Position numbers and translations under genes: made by a program | Notes under the pieces: model-generated | Database searches by the model: none | Seen by the model: only the letters and a program-made list of their open reading frames with translations | What the model was told of the DNA's origin: nothing | From: Rhizobium sp. L43 | Lineage (GTDB): Bacteria; Pseudomonadota; Alphaproteobacteria; Rhizobiales; Rhizobiaceae | Reading direction: 5' to 3' | Assembly: GCF_002531725.1 (NCBI RefSeq) | Contig: NZ_NWSQ01000014.1 | Span: 150,158 to 214,157 of the forward strand | DNA: 64,000 nucleotides | Shown here: in pieces, positions 8,159 to 15,411 of the stretch | Layout: each line of letters opens with the position of its first letter | Numbering within the stretch: position 1 is the first letter of the stretch

Positions 8159-8983
8159 TCAGCCAATATGCCGCGAGGCTTGCTCGACGGAAGCCTGGTC
8201 ATGGACGATCGCCATCAGGGCTCGCGTCATGCCGCCGGGATTGTTGTGTTGAATGACGTTGCGGCCATAGACGATGCCACGGGCGCCCTGCTCCATCAAC
8301 TGCTTGGTACGGACCAGGATTTCCTGATCCGAAACGCGGCCGCCGCCACGCACCAGCACCGGCAGGCCCTGGGCGATTTCGACCACGCGGTGATATTCCT
8401 CGACATTGTCGCAGGGGTCGGCCTTGATGATATCAGCGCCGAGTTCGGCCGCCTGGCGCATCAGCGGCAGGATCTTGTCGATCGCGCCGTCGACCATGTA
8501 GGCGCCCTTGGAATTGTCCTGCATGACCAGCGGCTCGACCATCAGCGGCATGCCGTAGATCTCGCATTCACGCTTCAGGCTGTTCACATTGCGCACGCAG
8601 GCGCGGTAGACCTCCGGCTGGTCCGGCAGCATCAAAAGATTGACGACGACACAGGCGGCATCCAACGCGACGCCCTGTTCCACTGCCCTGTCGATCATTT
8701 CGGAAAACAGCTGGGACGGCAGGGGATTGCCGTAGATGTTGGCGATGTCGGTGCGCAGCACCAGCGCCGGGCGATGTTTGCCGGGGATCGCTTGCAGAAT
8801 GGGTGCCGTCCCCGGCGGAAGCTGAATGGCGTCGGGTGCGGCCTCCGCGATCACCTCGATGGCCGTCTTCATGTTCTCGATGCCGGAAAGGAACGTCCGT
8901 TCATTGAACATGCCGTGATCGATGGCAACGTCAAAACAATTTCCAGACACGCCGAAAAGTCGGTTCAACCGCGCGGACTTCAT
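8159..8983 (-). CDS. Class I aldolase, DeoC/LacD/FbaB-like
   Basis: The ATG at 8983 is preferred over a TTG one codon earlier; GGAGGAG lies just upstream. The 274-residue protein has the DVAIDHGMF motif near residue 20 and a DIIKADPCDN strand (near 180) holding the probable Schiff-base lysine. Glycine-rich phosphate-binding turns LVRGGGRVSD and ARGIVYGRNV follow near the C-terminus. These are features of the DhnA/LsrF/FbaB class I aldolase group, which cleaves phosphorylated ketoses. It is the first gene of the reverse-strand operon and follows the LacI-operator-flanked promoter. The likely role is splitting a ketose phosphate made by the PfkB kinase (inference). Confidence 0.83.
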   Translation of the reverse strand: MKSARLNRLFGVSGNCFDVAIDHGMFNERTFLSGIENMKTAIEVIAEAAPDAIQLPPGTAPILQAIPGKHRPALVLRTDIANIYGNPLPSQLFSEMIDRAVEQGVALDAACVVVNLLMLPDQPEVYRACVRNVNSLKRECEIYGMPLMVEPLVMQDNSKGAYMVDGAIDKILPLMRQAAELGADIIKADPCDNVEEYHRVVEIAQGLPVLVRGGGRVSDQEILVRTKQLMEQGARGIVYGRNVIQHNNPGGMTRALMAIVHDQASVEQASRHIG

Positions 8984-9000
8984 CAAACTCCTCCCAGATA

Positions 9001-9014
9001 TGGCAACGTTTCCA
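9001..9014. promoter_or_regulatory. LacI-type operator O1
   Basis: TGGCAACGTTTCCA is a near-palindrome around a central ACGT, in the style of LacI-family operators. It lies about 18 bases before the aldolase start, downstream of the likely promoter. The same core recurs at 9055-9068. Confidence 0.7.
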
Positions 9015-9018
9015 CATT

Positions 9019-9047
9019 CGAATAAATGGAGCAGGACTGCGAGTCAA
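9019..9047 (-). promoter_or_regulatory. Putative promoter of the aldolase-to-zinc-dehydrogenase operon
   Basis: Read on the reverse strand, TTGACT (9047-9042) and TATTCG (9024-9019) are separated by 17 bases. The -35 element is strong and the -10 weak. The pair sits between the two LacI-type operators, which is the arrangement expected for a repressed promoter. No transcript start is known. Confidence 0.5.
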
Positions 9048-9054
9048 GAAAATG

Positions 9055-9068
9055 TGGTAACGTTTCCA
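9055..9068. promoter_or_regulatory. LacI-type operator O2
   Basis: TGGTAACGTTTCCA shares 13 of 14 bases with O1 at 9001-9014. The centres are 54 bases apart, close to five helical turns, which would suit a looped repressor tetramer or two cooperating dimers. Confidence 0.7.
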
Positions 9069-9119
9069 TACTGGGTTCCAGTGTGGACGGGACGCCGCTC
9101 GCAATTCGTCCCGCAAGGA

Positions 9120-9893
9120 CTACCAGCAGGTGAAGCCTGCATCGACGTTGACGATCGCCCCGGTCATCAGGCTGGCGGCGCCGGATGCGAGGAAAAGGAC
9201 AGCACTTGCAACCTCCTCCGGCGTTCCCATCCTGCCCATCGGCGTGTCGGCAAGCCAGAGCGGAATCCGCTCGCGATTGGCTTCGACGGTCACCACCATC
9301 GGTGTCTCGATATAGGTGGGGGCGACGGCGTTTACCCTGATGCCGTGATGCGCCCACTCGGCGGCCAACGAGCGCGTGAGGTGATGGACCGCAGCCTTGG
9401 ATACGTTATAGGCCGTCTGAGGCTGGGGCCGGTTGCAGATCGTCCCCGACATCGAGCCGAGGTTCACAATGGCGCCCCGTTTCAGCGAAATCATCGGACG
9501 ACCGAAGGCGCGCGAGCACCAGAAGACGCCGTTGAGGTTGACGTCCATCATGCGCAGCCAATCGGCATCGGTGAGATCCTCCGCCGGAATGCCACTCTGG
9601 CCAATGCCGGCATTGTTGACGAGGATCGTCGCCGGCCGGCCTGCGTCGGCAAGCTCGGTTGCGATCGCCTCCATTCGGGCCGCGTCGGTGACGTCGCCGA
9701 CCCGGACTTCGACGTCGTAGCCTCTGTCGCGCAGCGCAAGCGCTTGCTCGGCATCGGCCTCGCTGCGTTCGATGACGACGACAGCAGCGCCCGCCTCCGC
9801 CAGCGCCTCGGTGCAGCAGAGGCCGATCGCGCGCCCTCCGCCGGTGACCACCGCACGTTCGCCGTCGAGGCGAAACCTTTGTTGATAGCTCAT
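9120..9893 (-). CDS. SDR-family polyol/sugar dehydrogenase
   Basis: The start is the ATG of MSYQQRFRLDG (257 residues), with GAGGAGG upstream; a long in-frame extension is out of character and overlaps the preceding gene. The cofactor motif TGGGRAIG is at residues 17-24, with NNAG near 93, an AYNVSK active site near 160 and DAGFTCW at the C-terminus. It resembles galactitol 2-dehydrogenase and related rhizobial SDRs. It is the last gene of the second sugar operon, 11 bases after another SDR. A role in oxidising a hexitol to a ketose is consistent with the tagatose genes upstream, but the substrate is inference. Confidence 0.85.
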   Translation of the reverse strand: MSYQQRFRLDGERAVVTGGGRAIGLCCTEALAEAGAAVVVIERSEADAEQALALRDRGYDVEVRVGDVTDAARMEAIATELADAGRPATILVNNAGIGQSGIPAEDLTDADWLRMMDVNLNGVFWCSRAFGRPMISLKRGAIVNLGSMSGTICNRPQPQTAYNVSKAAVHHLTRSLAAEWAHHGIRVNAVAPTYIETPMVVTVEANRERIPLWLADTPMGRMGTPEEVASAVLFLASGAASLMTGAIVNVDAGFTCW

Positions 9894-9904
9894 GTCATGC
9901 CTCC

Positions 9905-10630
9905 TCAAATGTCGAATGCGCTTGGAAGCACCACGATATCGCGGATGGTGACGTTGCGCGGCCGGGTCAGCATGAAGATGATCGCGTCGGCGACTTCCTT
10001 GGGCTCGATCAAGGCGCCGGCCTCCTTGGCCTTGCGAAGGTTTTCCTCCGGCCAATCCGCCAGCAAAGCGCTGATCACCGGCCCCGGAGAAACCGAGCCC
10101 ACACGAATGCCGTTTTTCAGAAGCTGGCGCCGCATCGTCTGGACGAAGCAGGTCATCGCCCACTTCGATGACGAATAGACCGGTTCCCATGGAATCGCCG
10201 AATGTCCGGCGACGGAACTGGTGACGACAATGTCGCCGGTGCCACGCTCGATCATGTGGGGAATGACGTTTCGAACGTTCTTAATGACGACGTTGACGTT
10301 GAGATTGAGCATCCGATCGATGGTATCGAGGTCGGTTTCCATCAGGTCGCCGCCGATATAGGTGCCGGCATTGGCATGCAGAATGTCGAGTTTGCCGGTC
10401 TTCGACAGGATGCCCTCGAGCAGCCCAGCGCATTCGTTGGGATTCAGCAAGTTGATCACCAGCGGAATAGCGCGCTCGCCAAGCCGGGCGCAAACCGTCT
10501 CGAGGGCCTTCTGATCGCGGTCCACCAGCACGACCGTCGCGCCTGCAGCGAGCATCGCCTCCGTCGAAGCGAGGCCAATGCCCGACGCAGCACCCGTGAC
10601 CGCTGCGATCTTCCCATTCAATTCCGTCAT
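9905..10630 (-). CDS. SDR-family oxidoreductase, ribitol/sorbitol dehydrogenase-like
   Basis: The 241-residue classical SDR starts MTELNGKIAAVTGAASGIG, with the cofactor motif at about 12-19, an NAG motif in HANAGTYIGG near 88 and the active-site YSSSKWA near 150. AGGAGGAG lies upstream of the ATG. The overall pattern is similar to ribitol 2-dehydrogenase and other pentitol/hexitol dehydrogenases. It lies 12 bases downstream of the GatZ/KbaZ-like gene and 11 bases upstream of a second SDR, so the pair was probably acquired or kept for two linked oxidation/reduction steps. Confidence 0.83.
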   Translation of the reverse strand: MTELNGKIAAVTGAASGIGLASTEAMLAAGATVVLVDRDQKALETVCARLGERAIPLVINLLNPNECAGLLEGILSKTGKLDILHANAGTYIGGDLMETDLDTIDRMLNLNVNVVIKNVRNVIPHMIERGTGDIVVTSSVAGHSAIPWEPVYSSSKWAMTCFVQTMRRQLLKNGIRVGSVSPGPVISALLADWPEENLRKAKEAGALIEPKEVADAIIFMLTRPRNVTIRDIVVLPSAFDI

Positions 10631-10642
10631 CGATTTCTCCTC

Positions 10643-11938
10643 CTATCTTGATGCTGATTGCTCATTCTTCCCGACGCCGCAGGCGGCGTGATAGTCCGAA
10701 AGACTCTTCGTCACTCTCCAGACCAGAACCTGTTCCGGATCGAGGGGCGCATCTGCGAAACCCTGCGCAGCCGGCATGTGCTGCCAAAGCAATGGCAGCG
10801 GCACGGATTGCCCTCGAAGGGCCTCGCATAGGCGCCGGACGGCGCCTTGCGCTTCAGCCGATGCCCAGTAGTAGCGGATGCGGTCGGAGAGCGAATAGTG
10901 ACGCAACCACCGCTTCTCGCCGTTCGTTCCGTGGTAGTGGCGGCTCCAATTGCCCGGTTGATCGAGCATCAGCGCCTCCATCGCCGTATAGAGCGGCCGC
11001 TGGCCATAATCGGGCAAGAGGTCGGACGCGATTGCATCCAGCCCGTAGAGCGCCTCGCGCAGGACGAAGGTCAGCTCGGGACCGACCTTCAGGATGGGAA
11101 ACCCGTCCTCGACCAGCGCGGTCAACGGGCCGGTGCCCTGATAATCCGTCGAGTGCGCCTCGAACACGAATTGCGGCTCGTCTGTCAGCACCGATTGCAG
11201 CGCATCGATCTTGCTGCTGTCATAGAGGATGACATTGTGATTGCCGAACTCGACGCCCGGCTGAACGACCAGACCGATGGCGCGGCCGAACGCCTCCGCC
11301 AGTCCTGCCTCGGTAAAGACCCGGCGGTGGACGTCGATCGTCTTCAGCGCCGCCGCGGCGGCCGTCGGTTCGATCGTCGTCAGCGCATGGTCGGCCCCAC
11401 CCGGCGGCGGCACCTCGGTGCCGATGACATAAACCGGCATCGCGCCGCCCGCCTTCTTCGCCGAGACCTCGGCGACAGCAGCCAGCCGGGCGGCGCGATG
11501 CGCCGTGGTTTCGTCGTCGAGCCCCACCGGCTCACCCTTGCAGCCCATCGAGGCATCGAGGTGAATCTTGCGGAATCCGGCGTCGACATAGGCGGCCACC
11601 ATCTTCTCGGCCTCGGCCATGGCCTCTTCCACCGGGCGGTCGCGCCAGGGATTGGGGCCGAGATGGTCACCGCCGAGAACGATGAGTTTTTCGGGGCACC
11701 CTTCCTCCGCCGCGATCTTCATCACGAGGGACGCGAAGTTGCTTGGCGTCATTCCGGTGTAGCCGCCGAGGTGATTAACCTGGTTGCAGGTCGCTTCGAT
11801 CAGGACGGTGCTTTGCTGTTGCCCCCCGTGCCGGAGTGCTGCGCGAAGCACGATCGGATGGGCGGAGCATACGGAGGTCACGCCTTTCGGGCGGCCTTCG
11901 ATCCTCAGCCTGGCCAATTCGTCGAGATGCACCTGCAT
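10643..11938 (-). CDS. GatZ/KbaZ-like protein, probable D-tagatose-6-phosphate 4-epimerase
   Basis: The product (431 residues from the ATG at 11938; a GTG one codon earlier is possible) has the GatZ/KbaZ landmarks: IEATCNQVNHLGGYTGMTP near residue 50, GGDHLGPNPW near 90 and HLDASMGCKG near 125. In enterobacteria GatZ/KbaZ is a non-catalytic partner of the class II tagatose-bisphosphate aldolase GatY/KbaY. No GatY/KbaY gene is present here. In Agrobacterium a homologue next to tagatose kinase was shown to epimerise D-tagatose 6-phosphate to D-fructose 6-phosphate, and the same neighbour, a tagatose kinase-like gene, is directly upstream here with start and stop overlapping. The epimerase role is therefore preferred. 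Confidence 0.82.
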   Translation of the reverse strand: MQVHLDELARLRIEGRPKGVTSVCSAHPIVLRAALRHGGQQQSTVLIEATCNQVNHLGGYTGMTPSNFASLVMKIAAEEGCPEKLIVLGGDHLGPNPWRDRPVEEAMAEAEKMVAAYVDAGFRKIHLDASMGCKGEPVGLDDETTAHRAARLAAVAEVSAKKAGGAMPVYVIGTEVPPPGGADHALTTIEPTAAAAALKTIDVHRRVFTEAGLAEAFGRAIGLVVQPGVEFGNHNVILYDSSKIDALQSVLTDEPQFVFEAHSTDYQGTGPLTALVEDGFPILKVGPELTFVLREALYGLDAIASDLLPDYGQRPLYTAMEALMLDQPGNWSRHYHGTNGEKRWLRHYSLSDRIRYYWASAEAQGAVRRLCEALRGQSVPLPLLWQHMPAAQGFADAPLDPEQVLVWRVTKSLSDYHAACGVGKNEQSASR

Positions 11939-12915
11939 CACGGCCGCCTTTCCGTTGAAGCGATAAACGCGTCGAGTTGCTGGCGAGTGCCGGCACCTTC
12001 CATCGGACCGAGCACCGTCACGTTGCGGGCGCCGGCCGCGGAGGCATAGGTCAGCGCTTGCTGCTGAGCCATTCCGAGCCGCCGGCAGGTGAGATAGGCG
12101 CCGCCGAAGCAGTCGCCGGCCCCGGTCGGATCGACCTCCTGAACGAGAAATGCCGGAGCGTCGATGCGGTCTCCGCCCCTGCCGAAATAGGTCGCGCCAT
12201 CAGCTCCGCGTTTCAGCACGACCTCCTTGACACCGATCTCGAACAGGCGGCGGATCGCTTCCGCCTCGCCTTCGACACCTGCCGCACGCTCGAGCTCCTC
12301 TCCGGACGGCAGAAGGAGATCGGCCATGGCGACAAGCTTGGAAAACCGGCGCTCGGTGTCCTCGTCCAGCTTCAATTCCTTGCGAATGTTCGGATCCACC
12401 GAGAGCGTTCCGCCGCGCGCCTTGACGATATCGACCGCCTTGCCGATCACCTCCCGTGCACTGGGGACCGACAGAGCCGAGCCCATCACGTGAAGATGCC
12501 CGCTCCGATCGATGAGATCGCCGACCGTTTGCGACCAGCCGAAACGAGCGGCTGCCGATGTGGCGATGTTGTAGACAAAATCTCTGGAGCCATCCTTGCG
12601 ATAGCGGACAAAGGCGCTTCCCGTGGGATAATCCGGATCGATCGAGATCGCCGAAACGTCGACGCCGTCGCGTTTGAGACGATCGGTATTAACGCGGCCG
12701 AAATCGTCATCGCCGACGGCGCCGACCATGGCCGCTTTGCCGCCCAGGCGGCCGCATTGCGAAATGAAGATCGCCGGCGCTCCGCTTGCGAACGGGCCAA
12801 CCAGCGGCTGGGCTTCGAGAAACCCGTCTCCAACCGTCGTAGCGACGATCTCCACGAGGATCTCGCCGACGCAAACCGTGGGACCAAGCGCGTCCGGGGC
12901 CAATACTGAAGCCAT
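11938..12915 (-). CDS. PfkB-family sugar kinase, tagatose kinase-like
   Basis: The start at 12915 (MASVLAPDALGPTVCVGEIL, 325 residues) has GCAGGA upstream; an upstream TTG at 12948 overlapping the regulator's stop is an alternative. The PfkB signatures are present: GGKAAMVGAVGDDDFG near 70, a VDPNIRKEL segment near 170, and the DPTGAGDCFGGAY anion hole with the catalytic aspartate near 270. Its stop overlaps the start of the GatZ/KbaZ-like gene, the same order as in Agrobacterium tagatose/altritol loci, where this kinase makes D-tagatose 6-phosphate. The specificity is inferred from that context. Confidence 0.83.
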   Translation of the reverse strand: MASVLAPDALGPTVCVGEILVEIVATTVGDGFLEAQPLVGPFASGAPAIFISQCGRLGGKAAMVGAVGDDDFGRVNTDRLKRDGVDVSAISIDPDYPTGSAFVRYRKDGSRDFVYNIATSAAARFGWSQTVGDLIDRSGHLHVMGSALSVPSAREVIGKAVDIVKARGGTLSVDPNIRKELKLDEDTERRFSKLVAMADLLLPSGEELERAAGVEGEAEAIRRLFEIGVKEVVLKRGADGATYFGRGGDRIDAPAFLVQEVDPTGAGDCFGGAYLTCRRLGMAQQQALTYASAAGARNVTVLGPMEGAGTRQQLDAFIASTERRP

Positions 12916-12944
12916 TTCAATCCTGCTTTCGATCGTTCTTGTCG

Positions 12945-14171
12945 TCAACTCGTCGCCGATTGGACCGGCGCACCATCCTCACTGCCGAACTCCTCGTTCT
13001 CCAGTGACAGAAAGCGCTGGTGCAGCATGCATGCCGCCCCGAAGGCGGAACCGAACTCCGCATCACCGTCGACGACGATCTCGGGCGTGGGGAAAGGGAT
13101 GTTCTGGCCCTCCGACATGTGGACCGCCACGCGGGCGGCGACCATCGGATAGAGGGATGCCACGGAGCCGCCGAGCACGATCCTGTCCGGGTCGAGCAGG
13201 CGACAGGCTTGCAGCAAGGCGTAGGCGAGATGGCGCGACCAGCTTTCGGCGATATTGACCGCGGCCGGGACACGGTCGCGAACGTCGCCGAGGAATTCCT
13301 GCAGATCCGCCTCCTCGCGGCCGACAGCCTCGCGATATTGCCTGATGAGCACCTCGCGGCCGATCAGCTGTTCGAACTTCTGGCCGCCGCTTCCCGGCAC
13401 CAGGGTGTGGCCTATTTCTCCCGCCAGGCCGTGGCCGCCCCGAAACAGCTTGCCGTCGATCATGATGCCGCCGCCGACGCCGGTTTCCATGAGCAGGAAC
13501 AGGGTCACGCCCGCGGCGCCGTGACGATAGCTGTCCCCGATCGCAAAGGCGTTGGCGTCGTTTTCGACCGCGATCGGGACGGTATCCGGGACGGCGGCCA
13601 GGAAGGCAGCGCGGCCAATCTCCTTCAGCGGCACGTCCCGCCAGCCGATGATCGGTGCCAGGGTGACAAATCCATCCGGCCGGATATGGGCCGGCGTCGA
13701 TATGCCGAGACCCTTGCAGCTTGCGATCATGCTCTTTTCCATCGCGCCGACAATGAGCTCGACACCCTGCACCACTGCCGCCTCCACCGTCGAAGACGGT
13801 GTATCGAACGCCATTTTCCGGCATGCCCGGACTTCGGCGGAGAGATCGATAACCGCAGCCGATATATGCTCGACGCCGATCTCTATCCCGACGAAGAATG
13901 CGGCATCTGGCACCAGTTCGAGCATGATGCCCGGACGCCCGGCACGGGAATGCTCCAGGCGCTGCTTGCCGCTCTCATCCGACTCCTGAACGAACCCGCC
14001 TTCCGTCAGCTCGGCGACGATCTCTCCCGAGGATGAGCGATTCATGCCGAGCTTGCGGGCCAGATCCGCCCGGCTGAGGCTTCTGTGGGCGTAGATCGTC
14101 TGCAAGGCGGCGACGATATTGTTTTGCCGGATCCTGCGCGGCGAACTCCCGATGGAGACGGTGTCGTTCAT
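12945..14171 (-). CDS. ROK-family transcriptional regulator
   Basis: The 408-residue protein has an N-terminal winged helix-turn-helix (about 17-62, including SRADLARKLGMNRSS) and then a ROK domain with AVENDANAFAIGD and a GVGGGIMIDGKLFRGGHGLAGEIGH stretch. A histidine follows in the position of the ROK zinc site, but the usual CxCGxxGC cluster is replaced by VPGSGGQKFEQ, so zinc binding may be lost. NagC/XylR-type ROK repressors respond to sugars or sugar phosphates. It is encoded between the epimerase and the tagatose kinase-like gene and probably controls its own operon and perhaps the divergent transporter. Confidence 0.88.
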   Translation of the reverse strand: MNDTVSIGSSPRRIRQNNIVAALQTIYAHRSLSRADLARKLGMNRSSSGEIVAELTEGGFVQESDESGKQRLEHSRAGRPGIMLELVPDAAFFVGIEIGVEHISAAVIDLSAEVRACRKMAFDTPSSTVEAAVVQGVELIVGAMEKSMIASCKGLGISTPAHIRPDGFVTLAPIIGWRDVPLKEIGRAAFLAAVPDTVPIAVENDANAFAIGDSYRHGAAGVTLFLLMETGVGGGIMIDGKLFRGGHGLAGEIGHTLVPGSGGQKFEQLIGREVLIRQYREAVGREEADLQEFLGDVRDRVPAAVNIAESWSRHLAYALLQACRLLDPDRIVLGGSVASLYPMVAARVAVHMSEGQNIPFPTPEIVVDGDAEFGSAFGAACMLHQRFLSLENEEFGSEDGAPVQSATS

Positions 14172-14230
14172 TTCAATTCCCTTCAGTCGCCCAACCCTTA
14201 CACGACTGGAACAGGCTTTCAGAAGGATAA

Positions 14231-15115
14231 TTAAGGCCGCGCGTTTGTGGCGCGGCGGCGCTTGGCTTCGTCATATTTCAGCTCGATGTAGCGCTTCGCA
14301 TGGGCTGCAAGCGGATCATTCTCCTCCCAGGTGTCACGCCAGATCGCGCAGGCGAGCGACAGGCCTTCGTCGACCACCGTCGTCGAGAAACTTTCGAACA
14401 CGATGTCGCTGTTGTAGTCGATGTCGAGCAGCGCGTCGAAGATCAGATCGAAGTTGATGACGCCGTCGCCAAGATAACCGCGATTGCTTTCGCCGATGTG
14501 GAAGTAGCCGATCTTGTCGCCGGCGAGACGGATCGCGGCGGCCGGATTGGCTTCCTCGATGTTCATGTGGAACGTGTCGAGGTGCAGACGGACATGCTCC
14601 GATCCCGTCTCGGCGATGAACTTCAGCCCCTGCGCCGTCGTATTCAGCAGGTTCGTCTCGAACCGGTTGACGACCTCCAGGACGAGGTCGACGTTCGCCT
14701 GCCTGGCGACTTCGCCGGTCGCGGCGATCGCGGCCACACTGTTGTCCCAGCCCTTCTTCGTCGGCTGGCGATTGTACTTGGTGTGGGCGGAATAGAGAAT
14801 CCCGCCGAGCTTGTTGCCGCCGATATCGCGGACCGCGCGAACGGCGTCGGCCAGGGTCTGCCTGCCGGCGGACACCACAGACATGTCCTCGCTCGATACG
14901 TCCTTGTCGAGCGGCAGACCCATCGTCACGCCGATCTCGACGTCAAGGGACTGGGCAAGCTTTGCCAGTCGATCGAGGTTAAATTTCTCCGGGCGCAGAT
15001 AGGCAAATTCGATGGTGCGATATCCGTGTTCGGCCGTCTTGTTCAGAGCCATCTCCAGCCCTTCCTGCGTTTGGCCGCCTGTCCATACAAATGAATGGAT
15101 ACCCAATCGCCGCAT
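14231..15115 (-). CDS. Sugar 3-epimerase, D-tagatose/D-psicose 3-epimerase family
   Basis: The start is the ATG of MRRLGIHSFVWTGG (294 residues), with GGAGGAAA upstream. It is a TIM-barrel protein with the metal-binding and catalytic residues of ketose 3-epimerases in their typical contexts: VLEVVNRFETNLLNT (Glu, about 152), LHLDTFHMNIEEA (Asp, about 185), YFHIGESNRGYLGDG (His, about 211) and IVFESFS (Glu, about 246). These strings closely parallel Agrobacterium D-psicose 3-epimerase. Substrates could be D-psicose/D-fructose, D-tagatose/D-sorbose or L-tagatose/L-sorbose. It is the first gene of the second sugar operon and is divergent from the ABC transporter operon. Confidence 0.87.
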   Translation of the reverse strand: MRRLGIHSFVWTGGQTQEGLEMALNKTAEHGYRTIEFAYLRPEKFNLDRLAKLAQSLDVEIGVTMGLPLDKDVSSEDMSVVSAGRQTLADAVRAVRDIGGNKLGGILYSAHTKYNRQPTKKGWDNSVAAIAATGEVARQANVDLVLEVVNRFETNLLNTTAQGLKFIAETGSEHVRLHLDTFHMNIEEANPAAAIRLAGDKIGYFHIGESNRGYLGDGVINFDLIFDALLDIDYNSDIVFESFSTTVVDEGLSLACAIWRDTWEENDPLAAHAKRYIELKYDEAKRRRATNARP

Positions 15116-15411
15116 AGGTCTTTCCTCCGCGATCTGCCTTTGATTTCGGACAGTGCTATGCCTTTTAGTTTGGCAAGGCAACAAATAATTTTTGGCTCAT
15201 ACTTTTTGCTGCCATGCGAAATATCTTTGCAATGCAGCATTTTATGCCACCCGCACCAAATCAATCTCTGCAAAGAGAAATTAGTTTCCGCACAAATCAA
15301 AGACATAGCTCCTATATTTGCATGTTTAGACAACAAATATTGCGCTGGCAGACTTTTTGGCCTACACAAGCACCGGCGAAACGATCTCGCTGCACTCTGG
15401 GAGGATTGGAA
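15116..15411. promoter_or_regulatory. Divergent promoter region between epimerase and ABC transporter operons
   Basis: This 296-base gap is clearly richer in A+T than its flanks. It must hold promoters for the two divergent operons. The string CAACAAATA occurs at 15179-15187 and again at 15331-15339, and both are followed by A/T-rich near-palindromic sequence. They may be regulator sites for the ROK protein. No copy of the LacI-type operator from 9.0 kb was seen here. Confidence 0.45.

Noticed and set aside
9894..10190. N-terminal extension of the SDR at 9120-9893
   Set aside because: It would overlap the upstream SDR gene and put nearly 100 residues before a standard SDR start that has its own GAGGAGG sequence.
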